Shown here in pieces: positions 38,809 through 49,976 of a DNA stretch of 64,000 bases. Numbering within the stretch: position 1 is the first letter of the stretch; each line of letters opens with the position of its first letter. The notes below the pieces were generated by a model, which saw nothing but the letters and a program-made list of their open reading frames with translations, had not been told where the DNA came from and made no database searches. Position numbers and translations under genes: made by a program. This stretch comes from Clostridium putrefaciens. Its GTDB lineage: Bacteria > Bacillota > Clostridia > Clostridiales > Clostridiaceae. The stretch is from assembly GCF_900461105.1 (NCBI RefSeq), contig NZ_UFWZ01000001.1:2755001-2819000 (forward strand). Direction: 5' to 3'.

Positions 38809-41800
38809 TTAATCTTCTAATGTATTAACATGCTCTTTTTCTTCTACATCAATTTCTGTATTTAATCTTACTGATCCATATCTACTCATACCTGTACCAG
38901 CAGGGATAAGTTTTCCTATGATTACATTTTCTTTAAGTCCTAGTAACGGATCAATTTTACCTTTTATAGCTGCATCAGTTAATACTCTTGTAGTTTCTTG
39001 GAAGGATGCTGCTGATAAGAAGGAATCTGTTGCTAAAGCCGCCTTTGTAATTCCGAGAAGTACTTGGTCTCCCTTAGCTTCTTCTAACTTAGCTTTTTTA
39101 ACCCTTCCATTCTCTTCTATAAAATCAAATATATCTATCATAGTTCCTTGTAGAAGGTCTGTATCTCCTGGTTCTAATACTTTAACCTTTCTAGTCATCT
39201 GTCTTACTACAACTTCAAGATGCTTATCATTTATATCAACACCCTGTAATCTATATACCTTTTGAACTTCTGACAATAAATATTCTCTAACTCCTTCAAG
39301 TCCTTTAATTCTCATAACATCATGTGGGTTTACTGACCCTTCTGTTATCTCATCTCCAGCCTCAATTGAGTCTCCATTACTAACTTTCATTCTTGAACCA
39401 AATGGAATCTCATAAGTGATCTCCTCACCTGATTCTGTAACTATAATTATTGATCTCTTTTTCTTTGTTTCTTCCATTTTAACTGTACCAGATACTTCCG
39501 CTACTGTAGCTAATCCCTTTGGTTTTCTAGCTTCAAATAGCTCCTCTACTCTTGGAAGTCCTTGAGTTATATCGGCTCCTGCAACTCCACCGGTATGGAA
39601 AGTTCTCATTGTAAGCTGTGTACCTGGTTCACCAATGGATTGAGCTGCTATTATACCTACAGCCTCACCTATAGTTATCTTTTGTCCAGTAGCCATATTC
39701 ATACCATAACAAGTGGCACAAACACCTACTTTACAATCACAACTAAATACTGATCTTATTTTTACTTTTTTGACCCCAGCACTTTGTACTTTTCCTGCTA
39801 TTTCACCAGTCATATAAGTATGATTTTTAACTATAACCTTCGCAGTTTTTGGATCTATTATATCTTCTGCAGAATATCTTCCTGTTAGTCTTTCTTTTAA
39901 TTCTTCTATAGGTTCATTTCCAACTTTAATTTCAGAAACATAGATTCCATCTTTAGTTCTGCAATCTTCATTTCTTACTATTACATCTTGACTAACATCA
40001 ACAAGTCTTCTTGTAAGATATCCTGAGTCAGCTGTTTTAAGAGCAGTATCAGCATTACCTTTTCTAGCTCCATGAGTTGATATGAAATATTCCAATACAT
40101 CTAGTCCTTCCCTAAAGGAAGCTTTAATTGGAAGTTCTATGATTTTACCGGATGGATTGGCCATAAGACCTCTCATACCCGCTAACTGTTTTATCTGACT
40201 CTTAGAACCTCTTGCTCCAGAATCAGCCATCATAAATATCGGATTAAATCTATCCAAGTTATTCATTAGAGCATTAGCTACATCTTCAGTAGTCTTAGTC
40301 CACTTATCTATAACTCTTTCATATCTCTCTTCTTCAGAAATAAATCCTCTTTTATACATTTTCTCTATCTTCTTAACAGTTTCTTCTGCTTCTTTAAGTA
40401 ATTCAGCTTTCTGTCCAGGAACAACCATGTCAGATACTGAAACTGTAATAGCTCCAATAGTAGAATAATGATATCCCTTTGCTTTGATTTCATCTAGCAT
40501 TACTGATGTTTGCGTTGGTCCATGAACTGTATAACAGTTTTCAACTATGCGACCAAGAGCCTTTTTATCTATCAAAAAGTCAACTTCAAGTTTAAACAAG
40601 TTTTCTTCTAAAGTTCTATCTACAAAACCTAAATCTTGAGGTATAGATTCGTTAAATATAAGTTTACCAACAGAAGTATTTATTATTCCTTGCTTCATTT
40701 CACCATTAATTTCTCTAGTCATCCTAACTTTTATCTTAGCATGTAAAGAAATTTCTTTAACTTCATAAGCCATAATAGCTTCCTCTGGTGATATAAATAT
40801 CTTTCCTTCACCTATTTCTCCATCTTTATCTAAACTCAAATAATATGAACCTAATATCATATCCTGTGTAGGAACTGATACTGGCTTACCATCTGATGGC
40901 TTTAAAATATTTCCAGCAGCAAGCATTAAAAATCTTGCTTCCGCTTGGGCTTCAACAGAAAGAGGTACATGGACTGCCATTTGGTCTCCATCAAAGTCAG
41001 CATTATAAGCTGTACAAACTAAAGGATGAAGTTTTATAGCTCTACCTTCAACTAGGACTGGTTGGAATGCTTGAATTCCTAATCTATGCAGTGTAGGTGC
41101 ACGGTTTAACAATACCGGATGATCTGAAATAACTTCTTCTAGTACATCCCATACCTGTGGCATTACTCTTTCTACCATTCTCTTAGCACTCTTTATGTTG
41201 TGTGCCAAAGAATTTTCAACTAGTTTTTTCATAACGAAAGGTTTGAAAAGTTCTAGTGCCATTTCTTTTGGCAAACCACATTGATACATTTTAAGTTCAG
41301 GTCCAACAACAATAACTGATCTTCCAGAATAGTCAACACGCTTACCTAGTAAGTTCTGTCTAAATCTACCCTGTTTTCCTTTAAGCATATCGGACAAAGA
41401 CTTAAGTGGTCTGTTTCCAGGCCCCGTTACAGGCCTACCTCTTCTACCGTTATCTATCAATGCATCTACTGCTTCTTGAAGCATTCTCTTTTCATTTCTA
41501 ACTATTATATTAGGTGCTCCTAAATCTAATAGTTTCTTTAATCTATTATTTCTATTTATAACCCTTCTGTATAAATCATTTAAATCAGAAGTTGCAAATC
41601 TTCCACCATCTAATTGAACCATAGGTCTTAGATCTGGTGGGATTACAGGTATTACCCCTATAATCATCCAAACTGGCTTATTTCCTGACTTTTTAAATGA
41701 TTCCATAACTTCAAGTCTTCTTATTATTCTTATTTTCTTTTGTCCTGTACTATTCTTTAGATCTTCTTTTAAATCCACAGTTGATTTTACTAAATCAATT

Positions 41801-42345
41801 TCTTCTAATAAAACTTTTACAGATTCTGCTCCCATACCTGCTGAGAAACTTTCCTCACCATACTTATCTATAGCTTCTCTATATTCTTTTTCATTAAGAA
41901 GTTGTTTCTTTAAAAGAGGTGTATCTTTAGGATCTAAAACAATATAAGACGCAAAGTACAAAACTTTTTCAAGGGACCTAGGAGACATATCTAGCATTAA
42001 GCCCATTCGAGAAGGTATTCCTTTGAAATACCAAATATGAGATACTGGGGCTGCAAGTTCTATATGCCCCATTCTCTCACGTCTTACTTTAGACTTTGTG
42101 ACTTCAACTCCGCATCTATCACAAACTATCCCCTTATATCTTACTCTCTTATATTTTCCACAATGGCATTCCCAATCTTTTGTTGGTCCAAATATTCTTT
42201 CACAAAAGAGGCCATCTCTTTCAGGTTTTAATGTTCTATAATTTATTGTTTCTGGTTTTTTAACTTCCCCTCTAGACCATTCTCTTATCTGTTCTGGAGA
42301 AGCTAAACTTATTTGCATGGCATCAAAATTATTTAATTCAATCAA
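38809..42345 (-). CDS. rpoC: DNA-directed RNA polymerase subunit beta'
   Basis: The 1178-residue subunit contains the catalytic [12 protein letters not shown] motif, the N-terminal zinc finger ([19 protein letters not shown]) and the second zinc site ([11 protein letters not shown]). The TTG at 42345 is taken as start: GGGAGG precedes it by 7 bases and the product then begins [20 protein letters not shown] like homologues. It lies 20 bases after rpoB. Confidence 0.98.
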   Translation of the reverse strand: MIELNNFDAMQISLASPEQIREWSRGEVKKPETINYRTLKPERDGLFCERIFGPTKDWECHCGKYKRVRYKGIVCDRCGVEVTKSKVRRERMGHIELAAPVSHIWYFKGIPSRMGLMLDMSPRSLEKVLYFASYIVLDPKDTPLLKKQLLNEKEYREAIDKYGEESFSAGMGAESVKVLLEEIDLVKSTVDLKEDLKNSTGQKKIRIIRRLEVMESFKKSGNKPVWMIIGVIPVIPPDLRPMVQLDGGRFATSDLNDLYRRVINRNNRLKKLLDLGAPNIIVRNEKRMLQEAVDALIDNGRRGRPVTGPGNRPLKSLSDMLKGKQGRFRQNLLGKRVDYSGRSVIVVGPELKMYQCGLPKEMALELFKPFVMKKLVENSLAHNIKSAKRMVERVMPQVWDVLEEVISDHPVLLNRAPTLHRLGIQAFQPVLVEGRAIKLHPLVCTAYNADFDGDQMAVHVPLSVEAQAEARFLMLAAGNILKPSDGKPVSVPTQDMILGSYYLSLDKDGEIGEGKIFISPEEAIMAYEVKEISLHAKIKVRMTREINGEMKQGIINTSVGKLIFNESIPQDLGFVDRTLEENLFKLEVDFLIDKKALGRIVENCYTVHGPTQTSVMLDEIKAKGYHYSTIGAITVSVSDMVVPGQKAELLKEAEETVKKIEKMYKRGFISEEERYERVIDKWTKTTEDVANALMNNLDRFNPIFMMADSGARGSKSQIKQLAGMRGLMANPSGKIIELPIKASFREGLDVLEYFISTHGARKGNADTALKTADSGYLTRRLVDVSQDVIVRNEDCRTKDGIYVSEIKVGNEPIEELKERLTGRYSAEDIIDPKTAKVIVKNHTYMTGEIAGKVQSAGVKKVKIRSVFSCDCKVGVCATCYGMNMATGQKITIGEAVGIIAAQSIGEPGTQLTMRTFHTGGVAGADITQGLPRVEELFEARKPKGLATVAEVSGTVKMEETKKKRSIIIVTESGEEITYEIPFGSRMKVSNGDSIEAGDEITEGSVNPHDVMRIKGLEGVREYLLSEVQKVYRLQGVDINDKHLEVVVRQMTRKVKVLEPGDTDLLQGTMIDIFDFIEENGRVKKAKLEEAKGDQVLLGITKAALATDSFLSAASFQETTRVLTDAAIKGKIDPLLGLKENVIIGKLIPAGTGMSRYGSVRLNTEIDVEEKEHVNTLED

Positions 42346-42365
42346 GGGTAATCCTCCCTTCAAAA

Positions 42366-45300
42366 TTAGTTTTCATCGTCAAAATCATCTAGTTGCAATT
42401 CTTTTTTGAATTCATCTAGCGGTAACTCATCATATTCTTCTTCATCGTCTTTTTCATCTTCATCTACTACTACTTCTACTTCTACTTCTTCTAATTCGTC
42501 TATTTCTTCTACTTTTTCTTCGTCTATTTCTTGAAGATTACTACCTTCTAGTTCATCAGCTGCTTTTATAACTGGTATATCTTCTTTTCCTTCTATATTT
42601 ATCTCTAGAGCTTCAAGTTCCTCTTCTGTATATTCTCTTAATTTAATTTCTTCTTTTTTATCATTAAGAACTTTTACATTTAAGCATAGAGCTTGAAGTT
42701 CTTTAATAAGAACCTTAAAGGATTCTGGCACACCTGGCTCTGGTATATTTTCACCTTTTACTATCGATTCATAGGTTTTAACTCTACCAACAACATCATC
42801 AGACTTAACAGTTAAGATTTCCTGAAGAGTATGTGCTGCTCCATAAGCTTCAAGAGCCCAAACTTCCATCTCTCCAAATCTTTGTCCTCCGAATTGCGCT
42901 TTACCACCTAAAGGTTGTTGTGTAACTAATGAATATGGTCCTGTAGATCTTGCATGAATCTTATCATCAACTAGATGAGCAAGTTTCAATATATACATAT
43001 ATCCAACAGTTACTCTATTATCAAATGCTTCTCCGGTTCTTCCATCATATAGTATAGTTTTACCATCACCATCATAGCCTGCTTTTATAAGATGCTCTTC
43101 TATATCATACTCATTTGCACCATCAAATACTGGAGTTGCTATGTGCCACCCTAATTTGTTTGCCGCAAGTCCTAGATGGACTTCTAACACCTGACCTATA
43201 TTCATACGTGAAGGAACCCCTAGTGGATTTAAGCATATTTGTAGTGGTCTTCCGTCTGGTAAAAACGGCATATCTTCTTCTGGTAATACTCTTGAGATAA
43301 CTCCCTTATTACCATGTCTTCCAGCCATCTTATCCCCTACAGATATTTTTCTCTTTTGAGCTATATAACATCTTACAAGTTGGTTTACTCCTGGAGGTAA
43401 CTCATCACCATTTTCTCTAGTAAAGACTTTTACATCTACAATAATACCTGATTGACCATGAGGAACCCTTAATGATGTATCTCTTACTTCTCTTGCCTTT
43501 TCCCCAAATATAGCTCTCAATAGCCTTTCTTCTGCTGTAAGTTCTGTTTCACCCTTAGGTGTAACTTTACCCACAAGTACATCTCCTGCTCTTACTTCTG
43601 CACCTATTCTTATAATTCCACGCTCATCTATATCTTTTAGCGCATCCTCACCTACATTAGGTATATCTCTAGTTATTTCTTCTGGTCCTAGCTTTGTATC
43701 TCTCGCTTCGCATTCATATTCCTCTATGTGAATAGATGTGAATACATCTTCTCTTACTAACTCTTCAGAAATAAGCATAGCATCCTCATAGTTATATCCT
43801 TCCCATGTGATGAAGCCCATTCTTATATTTTTACCTAATGCTATTTCTCCAAGGTCTGTTGATGGACCATCTCCTAGTACCGACCCCTGTTCAACGTGTT
43901 CTCCCTTGTTAACAAGAGGTCTTTGATTTATGCAAGTACCTGGATTTGACCTTTTAAATTTAAGTAATCTATATACGTCAGTTCCACCATCAGAATCTCT
44001 TTTAACTCTAATTTCACTAGCACTTACATAAGATACAGTTCCAGCATTTCTAGCCTTTGGAAGTACCCCTGAGTCTAATGCTGCTTTATATTCAATACCA
44101 GTTCCAACAAATGGTGCTTGAGGCATTAATAGCGGCACCGCTTGACGTTGCATATTAGCACCCATAAGAGCACGACTAGCATCATCATTTTCAAGGAAAG
44201 GTATCATAGCTGTTGCTACAGATACTATTTGTCTTGGTGAAACATCCATAAGGTCAACTTCGTTTCTTGATACAAGTAATATGTCTTCTTTTATCCTTAC
44301 AGTTACTCTATCATCAACGAACATATTATCTTCATCTAATAATTCATTGGCTTGAGCCACTAAATAATTATCTTCTTCATCTGCTGTAAAGTATCTAATT
44401 TCACTAGTTACTATACCTGTTTTTTTATCTACCACTCTATACGGTGTCTCTATAAAGCCATATTCATTAACCCTTGCATAAGTAGCCAAAGAGTTAATAA
44501 GTCCTATATTTGGTCCTTCTGGGGTTTCTATAGGGCACATTCTACCATAATGGGAGTGATGAACGTCTCTTACTTCAAATCCCGCTCTTTCTCTTGATAA
44601 TCCACCAGGTCCTAAAGCTGAAAGTCTTCTTTTATGAGTAAGCTCAGAAAGTGGATTATTTTGATCCATGAACTGAGAAAGTTGAGAACTTCCAAAGAAC
44701 TCCTTTGTAGCTGCTGAAACTGGTCTTATATTTATAAGAGCCTGAGGAGTTATTCCTTCTGGATCTTGTATAGTCATTCTCTCTTTTACTACTCTTTCCA
44801 TTCTTGAAAGACCTATTCTGAATTGATTTTGCAACAATTCACCTACTGATCTTAGTCTTCTGTTACCAAGATGGTCTATATCATCTACATTTCCTATGCC
44901 ATATAAAAGCCCTATCTGATAGCTTATAGTAGCATACATATCGTCTTTAATTATATGCTTAGGTATAAGTCTATGTATGTTCTTTTTAATTTCTTCTTTA
45001 ATTGCACTTTCTTCTGTATAATTATTTAATATTTCTCTTAAAGTAGGATAATGAACATATTCGCGTATGTTTAAATCCGCAATATCAAAAGGCAATTGTT
45101 TATTTATATTAACAAAGTTATTACCTGCAACTCTTACTACTTTATCATCAACAATTATATCTACTAGATTTATACCACTATCTTGAATTGCTAAAGCATT
45201 TTCTCTGTCTATCTTTTCACCTTTTTGAACAAAGATTTCTCCTGTTTCTGGATGAACTATATCTAATGCCGATATTTGGTTTGCAATTCTTAAGTTTAGT

Positions 45301-46139
45301 GCTAATTTCTTATTGAATTTATATCTACCTACCTTTGATAAGTCGTAGCGTTTTGCATCAAAAAACAATGAATCTATTAAACTCATTGCACTATCAACAG
45401 TAGGTGGTTCACCTGGTCTTAATCTTTTGTATATTTCTAACAGGCCTTCTTCTCTTGTTTTAGTATTATCTTTTTCTATAGTAGCCTTTAATCTTTCATC
45501 ATCACCAAAGTAATCCATTATTTGTTGATCACTTGCAAATCCCATAGCTCTTGCTATAACACTAATCGGAAGCTTTCTAGTCTTATCTATTCTTACGTAA
45601 ATTATATCATTTGAATCTGTTTCATATTCTAACCATGCACCCCTATTAGGTATTACAGTAGCTGAATATAACTTCTTTCCATTTTTATCTACAGAATAAT
45701 TATAATATACCCCTGGTGATCTTACCAATTGGCTTACAATTACTCTTTCAGCACCATTTATAATGAAAGTTCCTTGTTCTGTCATTAAAGGAAAATCTCC
45801 CATAAATACTTCTTGTTCTTTAATTTCACCTGTTTCTTTGTTTTGAAGCCTTACTTTTACTTTTAATGGAGCCGCATAAGTTGAGTCTCTTTCTTTACAC
45901 TCTTCAACAGAATACTTAATATTATCCATATCAAGTTTATAGCCAATAAATTCAAGGACAAGATTACCTGTATAGTTTGATATAGGACTTATGTCATTAA
46001 ATACTTCTTGAAGTCCCTCATCTAAAAACCACTGATAGGAATCTAACTGTACCTCTATTAAATTAGGCATATCTATTATGTCTTTAACTCTAGCAAAGCT
46101 CATTCTTGTTCTTTTGCCGACTTGGATAGGATGTACCAT
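42366..46139 (-). CDS. rpoB: DNA-directed RNA polymerase subunit beta
   Basis: The 1257-residue subunit starts [15 protein letters not shown] at the ATG at 46139 after AGGGGTG. The rifampicin region reads [20 protein letters not shown], a sensitive-type sequence. The last 60 residues form an acidic tail rich in Asp and Glu, as common in clostridia. Two promoters and two hairpins lie upstream. Confidence 0.98.
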   Translation of the reverse strand: MVHPIQVGKRTRMSFARVKDIIDMPNLIEVQLDSYQWFLDEGLQEVFNDISPISNYTGNLVLEFIGYKLDMDNIKYSVEECKERDSTYAAPLKVKVRLQNKETGEIKEQEVFMGDFPLMTEQGTFIINGAERVIVSQLVRSPGVYYNYSVDKNGKKLYSATVIPNRGAWLEYETDSNDIIYVRIDKTRKLPISVIARAMGFASDQQIMDYFGDDERLKATIEKDNTKTREEGLLEIYKRLRPGEPPTVDSAMSLIDSLFFDAKRYDLSKVGRYKFNKKLALNLRIANQISALDIVHPETGEIFVQKGEKIDRENALAIQDSGINLVDIIVDDKVVRVAGNNFVNINKQLPFDIADLNIREYVHYPTLREILNNYTEESAIKEEIKKNIHRLIPKHIIKDDMYATISYQIGLLYGIGNVDDIDHLGNRRLRSVGELLQNQFRIGLSRMERVVKERMTIQDPEGITPQALINIRPVSAATKEFFGSSQLSQFMDQNNPLSELTHKRRLSALGPGGLSRERAGFEVRDVHHSHYGRMCPIETPEGPNIGLINSLATYARVNEYGFIETPYRVVDKKTGIVTSEIRYFTADEEDNYLVAQANELLDEDNMFVDDRVTVRIKEDILLVSRNEVDLMDVSPRQIVSVATAMIPFLENDDASRALMGANMQRQAVPLLMPQAPFVGTGIEYKAALDSGVLPKARNAGTVSYVSASEIRVKRDSDGGTDVYRLLKFKRSNPGTCINQRPLVNKGEHVEQGSVLGDGPSTDLGEIALGKNIRMGFITWEGYNYEDAMLISEELVREDVFTSIHIEEYECEARDTKLGPEEITRDIPNVGEDALKDIDERGIIRIGAEVRAGDVLVGKVTPKGETELTAEERLLRAIFGEKAREVRDTSLRVPHGQSGIIVDVKVFTRENGDELPPGVNQLVRCYIAQKRKISVGDKMAGRHGNKGVISRVLPEEDMPFLPDGRPLQICLNPLGVPSRMNIGQVLEVHLGLAANKLGWHIATPVFDGANEYDIEEHLIKAGYDGDGKTILYDGRTGEAFDNRVTVGYMYILKLAHLVDDKIHARSTGPYSLVTQQPLGGKAQFGGQRFGEMEVWALEAYGAAHTLQEILTVKSDDVVGRVKTYESIVKGENIPEPGVPESFKVLIKELQALCLNVKVLNDKKEEIKLREYTEEELEALEINIEGKEDIPVIKAADELEGSNLQEIDEEKVEEIDELEEVEVEVVVDEDEKDDEEEYDELPLDEFKKELQLDDFDDEN

Positions 46140-46222
46140 TAGCTTTTCACCCCTTGTATAAACTAAAATAACCAAAAACATACTATCCCTAAGGACTTTT
46201 GCTTCTGGATTGCACAGACATT

Positions 46223-46250
46223 ATCATATTAGTATAACCAGTTATGTCAA
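46223..46250 (-). promoter_or_regulatory. proximal rpoBC promoter (P2)
   Basis: Minus strand: -35 TTGACA (46245-46250), 16-base spacer, -10 TATGAT (46223-46228), about 80 bases before rpoB. Confidence 0.7.
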
Positions 46251-46313
46251 AAAAAATCATTATATTGTAAATTTTTGAACATACTATTATTGGGGTGTCT
46301 TCCCCCTGAATAT

Positions 46314-46343
46314 CGTTAATTATACTTTTCCCTATAATTAACG
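46314..46343 (-). other. 11-bp hairpin in the rplL-rpoB leader
   Basis: CGTTAATTATA and TATAATTAACG form a perfect 11-bp stem with an 8-base loop. A GGGG/CCCC hairpin follows at 46292-46306. Both lie between promoters P1 and P2. Confidence 0.7.
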
Positions 46344-46355
46344 GTACATTAAGTA

Positions 46356-46384
46356 ATAGTATCACAATAAATATTTCACGTCAA
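46356..46384 (-). promoter_or_regulatory. distal rpoBC promoter (P1)
   Basis: Minus strand: -35 TTGACG (46379-46384), 17-base spacer, -10 TACTAT (46356-46361), just after the rplL terminator. Confidence 0.75.
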
Positions 46385-46396
46385 CAGGTATACTTT

Positions 46397-46433
46397 AAAA
46401 AAGAGACACTTTAATTAAAAAGTGTCTCTTTTA
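46397..46433 (-). terminator. terminator after rplL
   Basis: The minus strand has AAAAGAGACACTTT paired with AAAGTGTCTCTTTT and a T-run, 10 bases after rplL. With it the L10-L7/L12 genes can be expressed above rpoBC. Confidence 0.92.
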
Positions 46434-46443
46434 TGTATAGATA

Positions 46444-46806
46444 CTACTTAACTTCTATTGTAGCTCCAACTGCTGAAAGTTTAGTCTTGATTTCTTCTGC
46501 TTCTTCTTTTGAAACGCCTTCTTTTATTGCTTTAGGAGCTCCATCTACAACTTCTTTAGCTTCTTTTAAGCCAAGTCCTGTTATTTCTCTAACTGCTTTT
46601 ATAACTTTGATTTTTTCTGATCCAACACTTGCTAGTATTACATCAAATTCAGTTTTTTCTTCTGCTGCTGCTGCTGGTGCTCCACCTGCTGCTGCTGCTG
46701 GAGCTGCTGCGCTAACTCCAAATTCCTCTTCACAAGATTTAACTAACTCGTTTAATTCTAATACACTCATATCTTTTATAGCTTGAATTATTTCTTCTCT
46801 TGTCAT
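46444..46806 (-). CDS. rplL: 50S ribosomal protein L7/L12
   Basis: The 120-residue stalk protein has an N-terminal dimer domain, an alanine-rich hinge ([18 protein letters not shown]) and the C-terminal factor-binding domain ([20 protein letters not shown]). It recruits GTPase factors. It lies about 55 bases after rplJ. Confidence 0.98.
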   Translation of the reverse strand: MTREEIIQAIKDMSVLELNELVKSCEEEFGVSAAAPAAAAGGAPAAAAEEKTEFDVILASVGSEKIKVIKAVREITGLGLKEAKEVVDGAPKAIKEGVSKEEAEEIKTKLSAVGATIEVK

Positions 46807-46861
46807 TTAAATACACCTCCGAATTTTCTATTAACAATATTTTATTAATTTTAAGATTAAA

Positions 46862-47365
46862 TTACTCTGCTGCTTGATTTTCTTTGTCTTCTTTAATTGC
46901 ATTTAACACGTATGCTAAATTTGATAAAGGAGCCTTGAAACTTCCAAGAAGTTTTGCAATAAGAACTTCTTTTGGTGGTATTGCTGCAAGTTGTTTAACT
47001 TTCTCAGCGTCATATATATCACCTTGAACAATACCAGCTTTTAATTCTATCTTTTTATGTGTCTTAGCAAAATCACTAAGTATTCTAGCTGGAACAGTTA
47101 CATCTTCATACCCAAAAGCTATGGATACAGGACCTTCTAAGAATTCTGTTATTCCTTCTAATCCTAATTCCTTTGCTGCAAGAGTAACTAACTTGTTTTT
47201 GTAAACTTTGTATTCTACTCCAGAAGCTCTTAACTTTTGTCTAAGTTCTGTATCTTCTTCAACTGTAAGTCCTTGATAGTCAGAAAGTATCACCGATTGT
47301 GCTTTTTCTAATTTCTCTTTTATTTCAGAAACTTTAGCTTCTTTTAATTGCCTATTCTTATTCAC
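46862..47365 (-). CDS. rplJ: 50S ribosomal protein L10
   Basis: The 167-residue L10 anchors the L7/L12 stalk to 23S rRNA. It shows [19 protein letters not shown] and the C-terminal L12-binding helix. The GTG start (47365) follows GGAGGTG. The leader upstream matches the known L10 autoregulatory element. Confidence 0.97.
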   Translation of the reverse strand: MNKNRQLKEAKVSEIKEKLEKAQSVILSDYQGLTVEEDTELRQKLRASGVEYKVYKNKLVTLAAKELGLEGITEFLEGPVSIAFGYEDVTVPARILSDFAKTHKKIELKAGIVQGDIYDAEKVKQLAAIPPKEVLIAKLLGSFKAPLSNLAYVLNAIKEDKENQAAE

Positions 47366-47412
47366 TGTGTGTCCACCTCCTCACAGTTTTCACTGCTTTT
47401 TTAAAATAACAA

Positions 47413-47440
47413 AGGTCCTCTCGCAGACGTGAGAAGACCT
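47413..47440 (-). terminator. attenuator hairpin in the L10 leader
   Basis: AGGTCTTCTC pairs with GAGAGGACCT (one mismatch) around an 8-base loop. It is followed by TTTGTTATTTT and lies between the L10-binding region and rplJ. Confidence 0.75.
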
Positions 47441-47459
47441 ATAATTATATCTTATTACG

Positions 47460-47512
47460 GGGCCCTCGGCAGGTAGTTAAACTATTATGCTCTCGCACCT
47501 ACTGTCTACGGA
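47460..47512 (-). ncRNA. L10 leader (autoregulatory 5' element of rplJ-rplL)
   Basis: The transcript has CCGTAGACAGTAGGTGC, then TAACTACCTGCCGAGGG. This CCGUAGACAG...GGUGC / CUACCUGCCGAGG arrangement is the hallmark of the Firmicutes L10 leader, which mimics the L10(L12)4 site on 23S rRNA. Confidence 0.9.
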
Positions 47513-47540
47513 ATACTTTATTTAATTTTCAACAAATGAA

Positions 47541-47569
47541 ATTATACTAAAGATATCGACACTTGTCAA
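47541..47569 (-). promoter_or_regulatory. rplJ-rplL promoter
   Basis: A fully consensus sigma-A promoter on the minus strand: TTGACA (47564-47569), 17 bases, TATAAT (47541-47546). It starts 2 bases after the rplA stop codon. Confidence 0.93.
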
Positions 47570-47571
47570 TA

Positions 47572-48270
47572 TTATTCTAATACTTTTGTTGGATTTACTT
47601 TTACTCCAGGTCCCATTGTGCTGGAAACTGATACTGATTTAATATATTGTCCCTTTGCTGCTGATGGTTTTGCTTTTACTAAAGCTTCCATCAACGCGTG
47701 GAAGTTTTCAGCTAACTTTTCATTTCCAAAAGATTTTTTTCCTACTGGAACGTGAACTATAGAAGTCTTATCTACTCTATATTCAACTTTACCAGCTTTA
47801 ATCTCTTGAACTGCCTTTTGAACATCAAATGTAACTGTTCCTGATTTTGGATTTGGCATTAAACCCTTAGGTCCAAGCACTCTTCCTAATCTACCTACAA
47901 CACCCATCATATCTGGAGTTGCAACAACTACATCATAGTCAAACCAGTTTTCTTTTTGGATCTTTTCTAATAAATCTTCCGCTCCTACAAATTCTGCACC
48001 AGCAGCCTTAGCTTCATTAGCTTTTTCACCCTTAGCGAAAACTAAAACTCTAACTTGCTTACCAGTTCCGTGTGGAAGTACTACCGCACCTCTTACTTGT
48101 TGGTCAGCATGTCTTGGATCTACTCCAAGTCTTACGTGTAATTCTATTGTCTCATCAAATTTTGCTTTAGCTGTTTTTAAAGTCAAATCTACAGCTTCCT
48201 TTGGTGTGTATAAAGCGTTTCTATCTATAAGTTTTGAACTCTCTATATAGTTCTTTCCTATCTTTCCCAT
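47572..48270 (-). CDS. rplA: 50S ribosomal protein L1
   Basis: The 232-residue L1 includes [21 protein letters not shown]-type and [14 protein letters not shown] segments. It binds the 23S L1 stalk and in many bacteria represses its own mRNA. A stalk-like motif lies immediately upstream (48286-48313). Confidence 0.98.
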   Translation of the reverse strand: MGKIGKNYIESSKLIDRNALYTPKEAVDLTLKTAKAKFDETIELHVRLGVDPRHADQQVRGAVVLPHGTGKQVRVLVFAKGEKANEAKAAGAEFVGAEDLLEKIQKENWFDYDVVVATPDMMGVVGRLGRVLGPKGLMPNPKSGTVTFDVQKAVQEIKAGKVEYRVDKTSIVHVPVGKKSFGNEKLAENFHALMEALVKAKPSAAKGQYIKSVSVSSTMGPGVKVNPTKVLE

Positions 48271-48285
48271 TGTTATGCCTCCTTT

Positions 48286-48313
48286 GTGGTACTAACGGTC
48301 TTAGCCTCCCACT
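48286..48313 (-). promoter_or_regulatory. L1-binding-site-like motif before rplA
   Basis: The transcript reads GUGG-GAGG-CUAA-GACCG-UUAG-UA-CCAC and can fold as two stacked stems with an asymmetric GAGG/UA internal loop. GUGGGAGGCU also occurs in the 23S rRNA L1 stalk. It ends about 5 bases before the rplA ribosome binding site. Confidence 0.7.
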
Positions 48314-48325
48314 AATTTACGATAA

Positions 48326-48751
48326 TTAACCTTCTACAACTATTCCCATACTTCTTGCAGTTCCTTCAATCATGCTTATAGCTGTTTCTAAAGATGCTGC
48401 ATTTAAATCAGGCATTTTAGTTTCTGCTATTTGCTTAACTTGTTCACTTGTTACTGTACCAACTTTAGTGTTATTTGGCACTCCTGATCCACTTTCAAGT
48501 CCAGCTGCTTTCTTTAATAATATAGCTGCTGGAGGTGTTTTAAGTATAAAACTGAAAGATCTATCTTGATAAACAGTAATTACAACTGGTATTATCATTC
48601 CTGCTTGATTAGCTGTTTTAGCATTAAATTCTTTACAGAATCCCATTATGTTTACACCGTGTTGTCCTAATGCCGGTCCAACTGGTGGTGCTGGTGTTGC
48701 CTTTCCTGCTGCAAGCTGAAGTTTTATCATTCCTGTTACTTTTTTAGCCAT
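48326..48751 (-). CDS. rplK: 50S ribosomal protein L11
   Basis: The 141-residue L11 begins [22 protein letters not shown] and ends [14 protein letters not shown]. It binds the GTPase-associated centre of 23S rRNA and is needed for stringent signalling and thiopeptide action. It lies between nusG and rplA. Confidence 0.98.
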   Translation of the reverse strand: MAKKVTGMIKLQLAAGKATPAPPVGPALGQHGVNIMGFCKEFNAKTANQAGMIIPVVITVYQDRSFSFILKTPPAAILLKKAAGLESGSGVPNNTKVGTVTSEQVKQIAETKMPDLNAASLETAISMIEGTARSMGIVVEG

Positions 48752-48770
48752 GAGTTATTCCTCCTATACT

Positions 48771-48802
48771 GTGGTTATACCGGACTTTTAAAGCCCTCCC
48801 AC
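48771..48802 (-). promoter_or_regulatory. L1-binding-site-like motif before rplK
   Basis: The transcript has GUGGGAGG, then GGGCUU/AAGUCC pairing and a closing CCAC, very like the motif before rplA and like GGUGGGAGGCUUUGAAG of the 23S L1 stalk. In E. coli L1 represses rplKA from a site before rplK. Confidence 0.7.
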
Positions 48803-48824
48803 TTAATTAAGACCTATTTAAAAT

Positions 48825-49346
48825 TTAGTCTAACTTTTCTACTTGATTAAAGTCCAGTTCTGCTAGTGTTTCTCTTCCGAACATATTAACCAATGCTTTC
48901 ACCTTTTTCTTTTCAATGTTAATTTCTTGTAATGTGGCCATAAATTCTTTTAACGGCCCCGAAACAACTTTAACACTTTCGCCTACTTCAAAGTCAACTG
49001 TTACAGGGGTTTCATTTATCCCCATAGAATTTACTTCATCATCAGTAAGCGGAACAGGTTTAGAACCAGGACCAACGAACCCAGTAACGCCTCTTGTGTT
49101 TCTTATAACGTACCATGATTCATCTGTCATTATTAGTTTAACTAATACATATCCAGGAAAGATCTTTTTCATAGTAACCTTTTTCTTACCATCTTTTTCT
49201 TCTATACATTCTTCCATAGGCACTTGAAGATCAAGAATCAAATCATGTAAGTTTCTATTTTCTATAGTTTTTTCAAGGTTAGCTTTTACTTTGTTTTCAT
49301 AGCCTGAATATGTGTGTACTACATACCATCTAGCTTTTTCACTCAT
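48825..49346 (-). CDS. nusG: transcription termination/antitermination factor NusG
   Basis: The 173-residue protein has an NGN domain (ARWYVVHTYSGYENKVKANL) and a KOW domain (VGESVKVVSGPLKEFMATLQEIN). It binds RNA polymerase and modulates pausing. It lies after secE. Confidence 0.97.
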   Translation of the reverse strand: MSEKARWYVVHTYSGYENKVKANLEKTIENRNLHDLILDLQVPMEECIEEKDGKKKVTMKKIFPGYVLVKLIMTDESWYVIRNTRGVTGFVGPGSKPVPLTDDEVNSMGINETPVTVDFEVGESVKVVSGPLKEFMATLQEINIEKKKVKALVNMFGRETLAELDFNQVEKLD

Positions 49347-49384
49347 AATATTTAGGAATGATTAATCATTCCAACCTCCTTTTT

Positions 49385-49621
49385 TTACTTTAATTTGAAA
49401 ATTAACTTAAAGAGGTTTTTAAATAAAAGATCCACTGCGCCTATGAAGACAATATACAAGAAACAAAAACTAACTACCGCTAAAAAAGCCTTTTTAACAT
49501 CCTCTTTAGATGGCCAAGTTATTCTACTAAATTCTGACTTAACTTCTTTTAAGAAACTAGTTTTATGCTTCGCCTTACTGCCTGTGCTTTTAACCACTTT
49601 GTTCTTTTCATCCACAGCCAT
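49385..49621 (-). CDS. secE: preprotein translocase subunit SecE
   Basis: The 78-residue single-span protein has the conserved EVKSEFSRITWPSKEDVKKA amphipathic segment followed by one membrane helix. It clamps SecY. The ATG at 49621 follows AAGGATGTGA. It lies between rpmG and nusG. Confidence 0.96.
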   Translation of the reverse strand: MAVDEKNKVVKSTGSKAKHKTSFLKEVKSEFSRITWPSKEDVKKAFLAVVSFCFLYIVFIGAVDLLFKNLFKLIFKLK

Positions 49622-49650
49622 AAATTCACATCCTTAAGGTTTTTAAGCGC

Positions 49651-49800
49651 TTATTTTGTCTCTTTATGAAGTGTGTGCTTCTTACAGAACTTGCAATATT
49701 TTTGCATTTCTAATCTGTCTGGGTCATTCTTTTTACTTTTCATTGAGTTGTAGTTTCTCTGCTTGCACTCTGTACATGCTAAAGTTATCTTCACTCTCAC
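49651..49800 (-). CDS. rpmG: 50S ribosomal protein L33, zinc-binding (C+) form
   Basis: The 49-residue protein begins [21 protein letters not shown] and has two CxxC pairs (CTEC and CKFC), so it is the zinc form. The start is the GTG at 49800, 8 bases after GGAGG. A strong promoter and a hairpin (49833-49854) precede it. Confidence 0.96.
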   Translation of the reverse strand: MRVKITLACTECKQRNYNSMKSKKNDPDRLEMQKYCKFCKKHTLHKETK

Positions 49801-49879
49801 CTTGTGCACCTCCAGTATTTTCGTATATAACCATAAGAGCTTTTATGCTCTTATACCCCTTTTTACGCATTACCTTAAT

Positions 49880-49908
49880 AATTTATCACAATTAAAGTTT
49901 CATGTCAA
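49880..49908 (-). promoter_or_regulatory. rpmG-secE-nusG-rplK-rplA promoter
   Basis: Minus strand: -35 TTGACA (49903-49908), 17-base spacer, -10 TAAATT (49880-49885). Confidence 0.85.
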
Positions 49909-49924
49909 CGTTAAAATTATGTAA

Positions 49925-49949
49925 AGGACTAGGGTTTAAACCCAGTCCT
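49925..49949 (-). terminator. terminator after tuf copy 2
   Basis: AGGACTGGGTTT pairs with AAACCCTAGTCCT, with one mismatch, about 30 bases after the tuf stop. The U-tract is interrupted. Confidence 0.75.
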
Positions 49950-49976
49950 AGTATATTAAGTTATATATCAATGTAA

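Noticed and set aside
46433-46786. 117-residue plus-strand frame opposite rplL
   Set aside because: It mirrors the alanine-rich L7/L12 hinge and has no ribosome binding site; rplL is certain.
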